From contig CAJXWP010000003.1 in assembly GCA_913062625.1 (NCBI GenBank), forward strand, positions 69,640 through 104,437: a DNA stretch of 34,798 nt, written 5' to 3'. This stretch comes from an uncultured Haliea sp. (lineage in GTDB: Bacteria; Pseudomonadota; Gammaproteobacteria; Pseudomonadales; Halieaceae). The stretch's first letter is position 1. Each line of letters opens with the position of its first letter. The position numbers and the translations under genes are program-made. Below are positions 19,086 to 25,881 of this stretch, one piece after another. The notes below the pieces were generated by a model that made no database searches, was not told the DNA's origin, and saw nothing but the letters and a program-made list of their open reading frames with translations.

Positions 19086-20021
19086 CTAGCCACAGTTCTT
19101 GTAGCGTTTCGCCAAACACTCGCGGCTCAATACCTGTGCTTTTGATGTGTCGGCAGGCGTCATTCCGTCATTAATTCTGTCTTTAAGCGTCTTCGCGTAC
19201 TCATGACCTTGCTCTGCAGCTAGGTTTATCCACATATACGCAAGCATATTATCCTCGGGCACGCCCTCGCCCTTGGCATACATAAGGCCCAGATTGAGTT
19301 GGGCTCCCGCAGCCCCTTGCTCTGCCGCTTGGGCATACCACTTTAAGGCGGCAGCATCACTCTGAGAGACGCCGTCACCGAACCTATACATGTTACCTAG
19401 ATTGTACTGCGCATCGACATTCCCTTGCTTTGCTGCTTTGAGGTACCACTTCGCAGCGGTGGCATCATTCTGCGACACACCATTACCGTTGTCATACATG
19501 TTACCCAGATTGGATTGGGCCTGAGCATCTCCTTGCACTGCAGCCTTGGTATACCATTTTGCAGCAGAGGCATCATCCTCAGCCACACCTTCACCGAACC
19601 TATACATGTTCCCCAGATTGTACTGCGCATCGATATTCCCTTGCTCTGCCGCCTTGGTGTACCACTGAGCAGCAGTAGCATCATTCTCAGGCACGCCGTC
19701 ACCGTAGTCATACATGAGGCCCAAATTGTTTTGAGCCTGCGCATACCCTTGCTCTGCAGCCTTGGTGTACAACCTGGCAGCAGTCGCATCATCTTCAGGA
19801 ACACCCATGCCCTCTGCATACGCAATGCCCAAATTGGATTGAGCCCATGCTTCACCCCTTGCAGCAGCGGCTCTGTATTCAGCAATTTTTGCAGGGGACC
19901 AATCGTCAGCCTTTGCAACGGTGGCAATTGTATACGTCATGGCAGCTGTGACACACAACACACCAACCCATCCCATTAACGCAATACTTCGCTGTTTAAC
20001 GGTTCCGCCAACATTTTTCAT
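19086..20021 (-). CDS. Periplasmic Sel1-like repeat protein
   Basis: A 311-aa protein with an N-terminal hydrophobic signal (about 13-36) and an AKA|DD cleavage site near residue 38. It then has six 36-residue Sel1-like (TPR-related) alpha-helical repeats of the form YTKAAEQGxxxAQxNLGxMYxxGxGVxxxDxxAAxW, and a seventh degenerate capping unit (INLAAEQGHEYAKTL). Such solenoids mediate protein-protein contacts; no specific partner can be named. The ATG has AGGAAG 7 nt upstream. The C-terminus ends in two cysteines (CLAKRYKNCG). Repeats alternate in sequence, pointing to duplication of two-repeat blocks. Confidence 0.85.
   Translation of the reverse strand: MKNVGGTVKQRSIALMGWVGVLCVTAAMTYTIATVAKADDWSPAKIAEYRAAAARGEAWAQSNLGIAYAEGMGVPEDDATAARLYTKAAEQGYAQAQNNLGLMYDYGDGVPENDATAAQWYTKAAEQGNIDAQYNLGNMYRFGEGVAEDDASAAKWYTKAAVQGDAQAQSNLGNMYDNGNGVSQNDATAAKWYLKAAKQGNVDAQYNLGNMYRFGDGVSQSDAAALKWYAQAAEQGAAGAQLNLGLMYAKGEGVPEDNMLAYMWINLAAEQGHEYAKTLKDRINDGMTPADTSKAQVLSRECLAKRYKNCG
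19240..19900 (-). repeat. 108-bp tandem repeats encoding Sel1 units
   Basis: The DNA repeats with a 108-bp period, six times, within the Sel1 gene. The AGATTG(TACTGCGC) segment, the CATACATG segments and the GCAGCAGTxGCATCAT blocks recur in register. Repeat units 3 and 5 share NxDAQYNLGNMYRFG, and units 2 and 4 share AQAQxNLGxMYDxG, so a 216-bp higher-order period is superimposed. Boundaries are approximate. Confidence 0.7.
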
Positions 20022-20337
20022 CTTTAGCTTCCTAACGCTCAGTGCTTGTCATTTGCACCGACTGAATGCAGACCACAAATATACAGGATTCAAGGCTGCT
20101 CAACAGAGTCGAAACGATTAAAATAGTGACCTGTCCCGAATTACGCTGCTTGGATCCGCACTGTTTTAATAACGGTAAGCAACTGATTATTATATTTTTA
20201 TTGTCTTAAGCGTTGGTTGTATAGCGTGCCAAAGGCGGGAATCGAAGCCTCTAACCGTTTAAACACAGCTATGTGAGGCACAGCGGAATCTCTCCGGCTT
20301 CTGTCCCTCGTACCCAGCACCTTCTAAAGAGATAGCC
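20022..20337. other. Gene-free stretch with degraded sequence
   Basis: I see no coding region here. Around 20126-20140 is GTGACCTGTCCCGAATTA, reminiscent of sequence seen at the edges of some insertion elements and transposase genes, but without any element attached. Around 20234-20258 is a tRNA T-arm-like string (AATCGAA with mismatched stems) that does not fold into a tRNA. The region upstream of the Sel1 gene must contain its promoter, but I could not identify one confidently. Confidence 0.3.
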
Positions 20338-20568
20338 TTACGCTCTCATTTTATCGCTCATCGGTTTCCATTCTATTCTGACTGGATGGTCGGTGATTGA
20401 GTCAGCACCACTGATTTCCACATAGTACCCATTCCTGTCGTCGGTGCGCTGTGCTAATGAGGCCAGGTAATCCTCTATTCTCGTATAGCTTTGCTTGATC
20501 TGATCAACATCGATTTTTTCAGGCTTATGCGATTCTATAAACTGCTGTGCTGCTTCGTTGATATACAT
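20338..20568 (-). CDS. Small hypothetical protein (76 aa)
   Basis: A 76-residue soluble, charged protein not recognised as any family. A predicted helical N-terminal half (INEAAQQFIESHKP, DQIKQSYTRIEDYLASLAQR) is followed by a short beta-like part (GYYVEISGADSI, PVRIEWKPM). The ATG has AAGGA about 10 nt upstream on the minus strand, which is the main support for it being expressed. Neighbouring DNA is poor in genes, so it could be a residual accessory gene. Confidence 0.45.
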   Translation of the reverse strand: MYINEAAQQFIESHKPEKIDVDQIKQSYTRIEDYLASLAQRTDDRNGYYVEISGADSITDHPVRIEWKPMSDKMRA

Positions 20569-20612
20569 GAGACTATGTCCTTGTAATACTGGTATTTGAT
20601 GTTCGTTAGTAT

Positions 20613-20801
20613 TCAGTCGTGTCCAGTAGCGATCGTGCAGATAATATCAGAACCGCTTGAGCCACGGGGCATGATGTAATGGAAGTAATAATCCGACGGG
20701 CTGAGGAGGGGTTTTGTGCCCTGAACGTAGGCCAACTTATGCCAAGTCCATACGGTAGGGAGCACAAAGCCCTGCGCTGCGGTGGTGCCGAAGGCGGACA
20801 C
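20613..20801 (-). CDS. Possible gene fragment (62 aa)
   Basis: This open frame (GTG start) encodes SAFGTTAAQGFVLPTVWTWH and further aromatic-rich sequence with codons rich in third-position C/G, more like real protein than random frame. It has no convincing ribosome-binding site, and a stop lies just upstream, so it may be a truncated remnant rather than an intact gene. I do not recognise a family. It ends 44 bp before the 76-aa gene on the same strand. Confidence 0.22.
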   Translation of the reverse strand: MSAFGTTAAQGFVLPTVWTWHKLAYVQGTKPLLSPSDYYFHYIMPRGSSGSDIICTIATGHD

Positions 20802-20988
20802 TAACTATAGCCCTGTGATACCTTGACTTTCAAAGGGCATTATCATCATATGGTATATATAAACTGGCGGCCACAGAAGAATTTGAAGCTTCGACCTACC
20901 GAACACAGGCTAAGACAAATATCGACTGCACCTCTGAACTGTTGGCGAACCGTCGTCCCAACTGTCTGCAGCGATCACTGATTTGGGG

Positions 20989-21029
20989 TTGCTTTGTCTG
21001 ATTAAATGAGAATAATTGTCGTTCTCATT
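20989..21029 (+). promoter_or_regulatory. Fur-box-controlled promoter of fbpABC
   Basis: AATGAGAA (21005-21012) and TTCTCATT (21022-21029) form a perfect 8-bp inverted repeat with a 9-bp A/T-rich centre. The inner 21 bases, TGAG...CTCA, resemble the Fur consensus of ferric-uptake genes. It overlaps a promoter candidate with -35 TTGCTT (20989-20994), 16-bp spacer and -10 AATAAT (21011-21016). Iron-loaded Fur bound here would block RNA polymerase. The fbpA ATG is 21 bp downstream. Confidence 0.8.
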
Positions 21030-21050
21030 AATGACTAGCCGGAAAAGATT

Positions 21051-22088
21051 ATGAAAGTCCTCTACCCCGCGGTGCGAAGCGCCATTCAAACACTGACCTA
21101 TGCGCTCCTCTTAGCCGCCACTGCACCCGTAATCGCGCAGGAACTCAATGTCTATTCTGCCCGTCAGGAAGCGTTGATCAAACCACTGCTGGATGAGTTC
21201 TCTGCAGAAACAGGCATCACTGTTAACCTCGTTACAGGCAAGGGCGACGCGTTACTCACGCGCTTGCAGGCGGAGGGTCGTAATTCTCCAGCAGATATTC
21301 TGATCACCAGCGACGCGGGCCGACTGGTGCGTGCAGAGCAGGCAGGCGTGCTGCTAGCAAAAACCTCGCCCGAACTAGAAGCGGCGGTGCCCGCCCACTT
21401 GCGCAGCCCCCAACACTATTGGTATGGCCTTAGTGTTCGAGCGCGTGCGCTGGTGTACAACCTCGCCAATGTCAATCCTGACACGCTCAGCACCTACGAA
21501 GCACTCGCGCAGCCGCAGTGGCGTGGGCGCATTTGCGTGCGCTCGTCGTCTAACATCTACAATCAGTCTCTGGTAGCCAGCATGCTGGCCGCACAGGGGC
21601 CGGCTAAAACCGCGGTATGGCTTGATGGTTTAGTCGCCAATTTCGCTCGCCCGCCACAGGGTGGCGACAGAGACCAGATCAAGGCCGTGGCCGCGGGTCT
21701 GTGCGATGTCGCTATCGTCAACAGCTACTATCTCGGTGGAATGATCACATCAAAAAATGAGGCTGAGCGCGCCGCAGCGTCCAAGGTCGGCATCTTTTGG
21801 CCGAATCAGGATGACCGTGGCACCCATGTCAATATATCTGGCGCTGGCGTGACCGCAGCCTCGGGTCAACCTGAACTGGCAGTACAATTGATCACGTTCC
21901 TAACTCGCGATACCAGCCAGCAATGGTATGCTGAAACCAACAATGAGTTCCCGGTGCGTGGCAATGTGCCTGTCAGCGAACTGCTGGCCACATGGGGCAC
22001 TTTTAACGCCGACCCCATCGACGTGTCTGAGCTGGGGAAACTGAACGCTCAAGCCGTGATGGCAATGGATAGGGCCCGTTGGAAATAG
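21051..22088 (+). CDS. fbpA: Ferric iron ABC transporter, periplasmic binding protein
   Basis: Binds Fe3+ in the periplasm and delivers it to the FbpBC membrane complex. The 345-aa protein has a signal peptide (hydrophobic 12-28, cleavage likely after APVIA, residue 29) and then the hallmark ELNVYSARQEALI, whose Tyr35 lies in a conserved ligand position. The paired tyrosines Tyr226-Tyr227 in VNSYYLGG are the main iron ligands in FbpA/FutA proteins. The late QWYAETNNEFPVRG segment is also typical. GGA lies 7 nt before the ATG. It is the first gene of a three-gene unit with overlapping junctions, under a Fur-box promoter. Confidence 0.93.
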   Translation: MKVLYPAVRSAIQTLTYALLLAATAPVIAQELNVYSARQEALIKPLLDEFSAETGITVNLVTGKGDALLTRLQAEGRNSPADILITSDAGRLVRAEQAGVLLAKTSPELEAAVPAHLRSPQHYWYGLSVRARALVYNLANVNPDTLSTYEALAQPQWRGRICVRSSSNIYNQSLVASMLAAQGPAKTAVWLDGLVANFARPPQGGDRDQIKAVAAGLCDVAIVNSYYLGGMITSKNEAERAAASKVGIFWPNQDDRGTHVNISGAGVTAASGQPELAVQLITFLTRDTSQQWYAETNNEFPVRGNVPVSELLATWGTFNADPIDVSELGKLNAQAVMAMDRARWK

Positions 22089-23749
22089 CACCCGCGAGTG
22101 CTCAGTTACACCCCTCGCGCTGGCATGGAATGGCATGGCGTGCAGGTCTTATACTCACTGCATTAACCGTGGCGTTGCCGGTTCTAGTTATCGGCTCAAG
22201 TCTGTTTACGCCCTACTCCGCCACGTGGGCACACATCCTTGATACCGTCCTTGTCGACTACCTGCTCAATTCGCTGGCGTTGATGCTGGGTGTGGGTATT
22301 GGAACGTTACTGCTGGGTGTTGTTACCGCATGGCTGTGCGCCACCTGCGAGTTTACCGGGCGCAAATTCTTGAGCTGGGCGTTACTGCTGCCTATGGCGC
22401 TGCCGGCCTATATCATCGCGTACACCTATACCGGCATGCTGGACTTTTCCGGTCCTGTGCAGTCAAGCCTGCGTAGTTGGTTTAACTGGGGCTATGGCGA
22501 CTATTACTTTCCAGAGATTCGATCGCTGGGCGGTGCCATTTGTATGCTATCGCTGGTGCTGTATCCGTATATTTATCTGATTGCCCGCGTTGCATTCACC
22601 CATCAATCGGGTGCCGCTTTGGAGGCCGCACGCAGTCTTGGTGCAGGTCGCTGGCGCACGTTCTTTCAGGTCGCCTTACCGATGGCTCGCCCCGCTATTG
22701 TGGCAGGTCTCAGCCTGGCATTGATGGAAACGCTGGCAGACTATGGCACCGTGGACTACTTCGGGGTCAGCACCTTTACCACGGGGATCTTTCGAACCTG
22801 GTACGGTCTTGGCGAGCTGAACACCGCGGCCCAACTCGCGGGGTTCCTGCTGCTGTTCGTTTTCATACTGATGGCGGTAGAGCGCGCATCACGCAATCGC
22901 ATGCAGTTTCACACCACCTCGACTCGCAGCAAAATTAGACGGGCACCACTGCACGGCCCCAGTGCCGCGTTGGCCACGGGGTTTTGTGTGCTAATCGTCA
23001 CCCTGGGGTTTCTGTTGCCAGCTCTGCAACTGTTGAGTTGGGCCAGCACCAGCTGGAGAACTGCCCTGGATGGCCAGTTTCTGCATCTGTTATGGAACAG
23101 CCTATCTCTCGCGTTGATCGCATCGCTGATCTGCCTGCTGCTGGCGTTGTTTCTTGGCTACGGAAAACGTCGGTACCCGGGCGCCACTCAGACGGGTGCT
23201 GTGCGCATTGCGGCAATGGGCTACGCTGTTCCGGGCACGGTAATCGCCGTTGGCGTACTCATCCCGTTCGGCGCACTGGACAATCAACTGGATGCGCTCT
23301 CGCAAACGCTATTTGGCGTCTCTACTGGACTACTACTAAGCGGCACACTGGTCGCCCTCATTTTTGCATATGTGGTGCGGTTTTTGAGCGTCTCGCTGCA
23401 AACGGTAGAATCCGGGCTCAGTCGAATCAAGCCAAGCCTGGACGAAGCCGCCCGCTCGATGGGCAGCTCAAATGAGCGAGTGCTTCGCGATATCCATCTG
23501 CCGCTGCTACGAGGCAGTCTTCTCACCGCATTGCTATTGGTATTTGTTGATGTGTTGAAAGAACTGCCGACAACCCTGATACTCAGGCCATTCAACTTCA
23601 ACACACTTGCAGTAAGAACCTTCGAGCTGGCCTCGGATGAACGCTTAGCGGATGCCGCCTTGCCTGCATTGGCGATAGTAATCATTGGCCTTCTCCCGGT
23701 AATACTGCTCATGCGTAATCTTGATAAAGGGGCTGCGAGTCATGCCTGA
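22079..23749 (+). CDS. fbpB: Ferric iron ABC transporter, fused permease
   Basis: Inner-membrane channel subunit for Fe3+ uptake. At 556 aa it is a tandem fusion of two permease halves, as in FbpB/SfuB, with about 12 hydrophobic helices. Each half has an EAA loop that contacts the ATPase: EAARSLGAGRWRTFFQVALP in the first half and DEAARSMGSSNERVLRDIHL in the second. The start is uncertain: TTG 22079 overlaps fbpA by 10 nt, with AGGG only 4 nt upstream, suggesting coupling; ATG 22130 would give 539 aa and would still cover the first helix. It overlaps fbpC by 8 nt. Confidence 0.93.
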   Translation: MEIAPASAQLHPSRWHGMAWRAGLILTALTVALPVLVIGSSLFTPYSATWAHILDTVLVDYLLNSLALMLGVGIGTLLLGVVTAWLCATCEFTGRKFLSWALLLPMALPAYIIAYTYTGMLDFSGPVQSSLRSWFNWGYGDYYFPEIRSLGGAICMLSLVLYPYIYLIARVAFTHQSGAALEAARSLGAGRWRTFFQVALPMARPAIVAGLSLALMETLADYGTVDYFGVSTFTTGIFRTWYGLGELNTAAQLAGFLLLFVFILMAVERASRNRMQFHTTSTRSKIRRAPLHGPSAALATGFCVLIVTLGFLLPALQLLSWASTSWRTALDGQFLHLLWNSLSLALIASLICLLLALFLGYGKRRYPGATQTGAVRIAAMGYAVPGTVIAVGVLIPFGALDNQLDALSQTLFGVSTGLLLSGTLVALIFAYVVRFLSVSLQTVESGLSRIKPSLDEAARSMGSSNERVLRDIHLPLLRGSLLTALLLVFVDVLKELPTTLILRPFNFNTLAVRTFELASDERLADAALPALAIVIIGLLPVILLMRNLDKGAASHA

Positions 23750-24773
23750 TCGACTCAAACTGGACAACGTACAGGTGCAATACGGTGATGTGGTCGCCGT
23801 GCGTGATGTGAGCTTGTCACTGCAAACGGGCGACATAGGCTGTTTGCTGGGGCCGTCCGGTTGCGGCAAGACTAGCCTGCTGCGCGCGATCGCGGGATTC
23901 GAGACAATAACGGCAGGCACTATCTCAGTCGAAAATAAATTGATGGCTACCGACGCGGTCAACACACCGGCTGAGCACCGCAATATTGGCATGATGTTTC
24001 AAGACTTTGCGCTCTTTCCCCATCTTACTATTGCACGTAATATCGCGTTTGGATTGCGGCATCTCACTAGCGCCGGGCAGCGTGAGCGCATACGTGACAT
24101 GCTTGCTTTGGTTGGACTGCCAGACGTCGGAGCCAAGTTCCCACATGAGGTTTCAGGCGGACAACAGCAGCGCATTGCACTGGCGCGGGCGCTGGCGCCT
24201 AAACCCCAGTTACTGCTATTGGACGAACCCTTCTCTGGGCTGGATGAGGAACAACGTACCAACCTGGCAAGTGAGATAAGGCTCCTATTAAAAACTCAGC
24301 ACGTTACCGCACTGCTCGTCACACACGATCAGCATGAAGCGTTTGAGATGGCCGATCACATTACACTGATGAATGAGGGACAAGTGGTTCAGGCCGGAAC
24401 AGGGGAAAGCCTTTACCAGGCCCCTGCTTCACCTTTCGCGGCCAGATTCATTGGAGAAGGCAGCTTAACTAAGGTCACGCCATCAGCCGATGGACCACCC
24501 AGCGCATTGCAGCTGATACTGAACGCGGCTAGCCAGCTTCCGGCATCGGCTGCGTACCAAGTGTTGCTCAGACCCGAACATCTTGTGTACGACCCTGCCG
24601 GCGTTCCTCTGACCACTATTCAACGCCACTATCGCGGATCCCACTACCTGTATGAGCTGTCGCTGGACGATGGACAGATAGTGAAGTGCATAGCAGAACT
24701 CACTGTTGAACGGGAGCCAGGTCAACCGCTACCCGTGCGCCTGACAGAAAAAGAACTCATCGTTTTCCGCTAA
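23742..24773 (+). CDS. fbpC: Ferric iron ABC transporter, ATP-binding protein
   Basis: ATPase powering Fe3+ import. ATG 23742 is chosen because AAAGGGG lies 9 nt upstream and MPDRLKLDNVQVQYG is the usual start; an upstream in-frame start at 23721 is less likely. The 343-aa protein has Walker A GPSGCGKTS (37-45), Q-loop FQDFALFPHLT, signature VSGGQQQRIALARA and Walker B LLLLDEPFSGLD. Its C-terminal regulatory TOBE-like domain (VLLRPEHLVYDPAG, then RHYRGSHYLYELSLDDG) is typical of FbpC. It overlaps fbpB by 8 nt. The convergent hydroxylase gene ends 150 bp downstream; no clear terminator is visible between them. Confidence 0.94.
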   Translation: MPDRLKLDNVQVQYGDVVAVRDVSLSLQTGDIGCLLGPSGCGKTSLLRAIAGFETITAGTISVENKLMATDAVNTPAEHRNIGMMFQDFALFPHLTIARNIAFGLRHLTSAGQRERIRDMLALVGLPDVGAKFPHEVSGGQQQRIALARALAPKPQLLLLDEPFSGLDEEQRTNLASEIRLLLKTQHVTALLVTHDQHEAFEMADHITLMNEGQVVQAGTGESLYQAPASPFAARFIGEGSLTKVTPSADGPPSALQLILNAASQLPASAAYQVLLRPEHLVYDPAGVPLTTIQRHYRGSHYLYELSLDDGQIVKCIAELTVEREPGQPLPVRLTEKELIVFR

Positions 24774-24923
24774 CAAACATTGGCTATTACGGACAGACCG
24801 AATCGCTACCCTGCCTGCGCAAGTATGAGGACGGCGTTGTTTTGTATTAAAACTCTGGTATCACGGCGAGCCTGCGATTGGAGGGTCAACCCTAGGCTGC
24901 ACGATAGTAAAGACTCAACCCCG

Positions 24924-25868
24924 TTATGAAGGTACCGTAAGATGCGCCGGCAAACGATAACCCAGCGCTCTGTCGTCTCGCGCAGTCTCACTAGCGGCTT
25001 GTGGGCTCAACCCAAATTCGAGCTGCTGATAGGCACCGGAGGCCAACCAACTGCCGCTGAGTCGGTCCCAGATGGACAGGCAACTGCCAAGATTTTTGCC
25101 CCGATGGTGCAACGCGACGCTGTGGTGGATTTGGTGTTGTGCGGGGCTGATTAAAAGTCGCTCCAGCCGGCCAAACCCAAGCCAGATGGGGGTGTGCCGC
25201 AAATTGGCGCCAAAAAAATTGAATAGAAAGCCGAGGCAGTCCACGCCTAAGATATCGATGCCGTTGAGGCGGCCGCCGAACAAATAAAGAAATAGACCGC
25301 TGACCCCGCTGAAAACAATAAATCCGCGAAGAAAATAAGCGCAGGACTCCACTGGATGCACGCGGTGCACCGTCAGTGGTGTGAGATTGGTTGCGCTGTG
25401 GTGCGTGCGATGAAAATGCCATAGCAACGGAAAGCGATGGAATGCTCGATGCAGACCGAAGCGGCTCAGATCTTCCATTAAAAATAACACCAGCGTGTAG
25501 GCTATTCCCACCGCGAGCGTGGACCCTGGCAGATCGGGTGCGTCGCCGAACTGGCTTTGCATTACGCTGCCTACGGCTATAGCGCCCGCCAAATAGCTGC
25601 CTACCAGAGGGATTATTAGCAGGATATGTAACGCATGATTCAACAGCAGCAAACCGGCATCGGTGGCGTTGGATCGATGCAGCCAATACTGCTTAGAAAA
25701 AAGCGCGGACATCTGACGCGCTAGATTGAACTGTCGGCCACGCCAACTCACCGCCAACGATGCCAGCAGCAGCGAACTGAGTAAAAACACCCAGAATAGA
25801 CGCTTGCTTGGATCCACTGGCCCCTGCAACGGCGCTATAAAAAGGTCTGCCAGCTCAATCATAGACAC
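24924..25868 (-). CDS. Membrane fatty acid hydroxylase / sterol desaturase family protein
   Basis: A 314-aa integral membrane protein of the di-iron fatty acid hydroxylase superfamily. Histidine boxes expected to bind two irons are complete: H140xxxH144 (HRAFH), H153xxHH157 (HRTHH) and H245xxHH249 (HQIHH), with H254-H255 beyond. Hydrophobic segments lie at about 25-42, 72-100, 118-132 and 176-196. The substrate is unknown; family members hydroxylate or desaturate lipids, sterols and carotenoids with O2. GTG 25868 or ATG 25862 could be the start; neither has a strong ribosome-binding site. It begins 13 bp after the TonB receptor stop and is the last gene of the Fur-controlled unit. Confidence 0.85.
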   Translation of the reverse strand: MSMIELADLFIAPLQGPVDPSKRLFWVFLLSSLLLASLAVSWRGRQFNLARQMSALFSKQYWLHRSNATDAGLLLLNHALHILLIIPLVGSYLAGAIAVGSVMQSQFGDAPDLPGSTLAVGIAYTLVLFLMEDLSRFGLHRAFHRFPLLWHFHRTHHSATNLTPLTVHRVHPVESCAYFLRGFIVFSGVSGLFLYLFGGRLNGIDILGVDCLGFLFNFFGANLRHTPIWLGFGRLERLLISPAQHQIHHSVALHHRGKNLGSCLSIWDRLSGSWLASGAYQQLEFGLSPQAASETARDDRALGYRLPAHLTVPS

Positions 25869-25881
25869 GGTCTGCGCTGCA

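Noticed and set aside
19397-19979. Long open frames in other frames of the Sel1 gene on both strands (176 and 184 codons)
   Set aside because: Tandem repetition of the DNA keeps all frames open; only the frame with Sel1 motifs and a signal peptide is real.
20865-20940. Possible tRNA gene on the minus strand with encoded CCA and TTCAAAT loop
   Set aside because: The T-stem has a mismatch beside the loop, and no anticodon arm or matching 5' acceptor strand is found upstream.
24774-24923. Terminator between fbpC and the hydroxylase gene
   Set aside because: Only a 5-bp AGGGT/ACCCT repeat with a 2-nt loop is present, without a U-tract on either strand.
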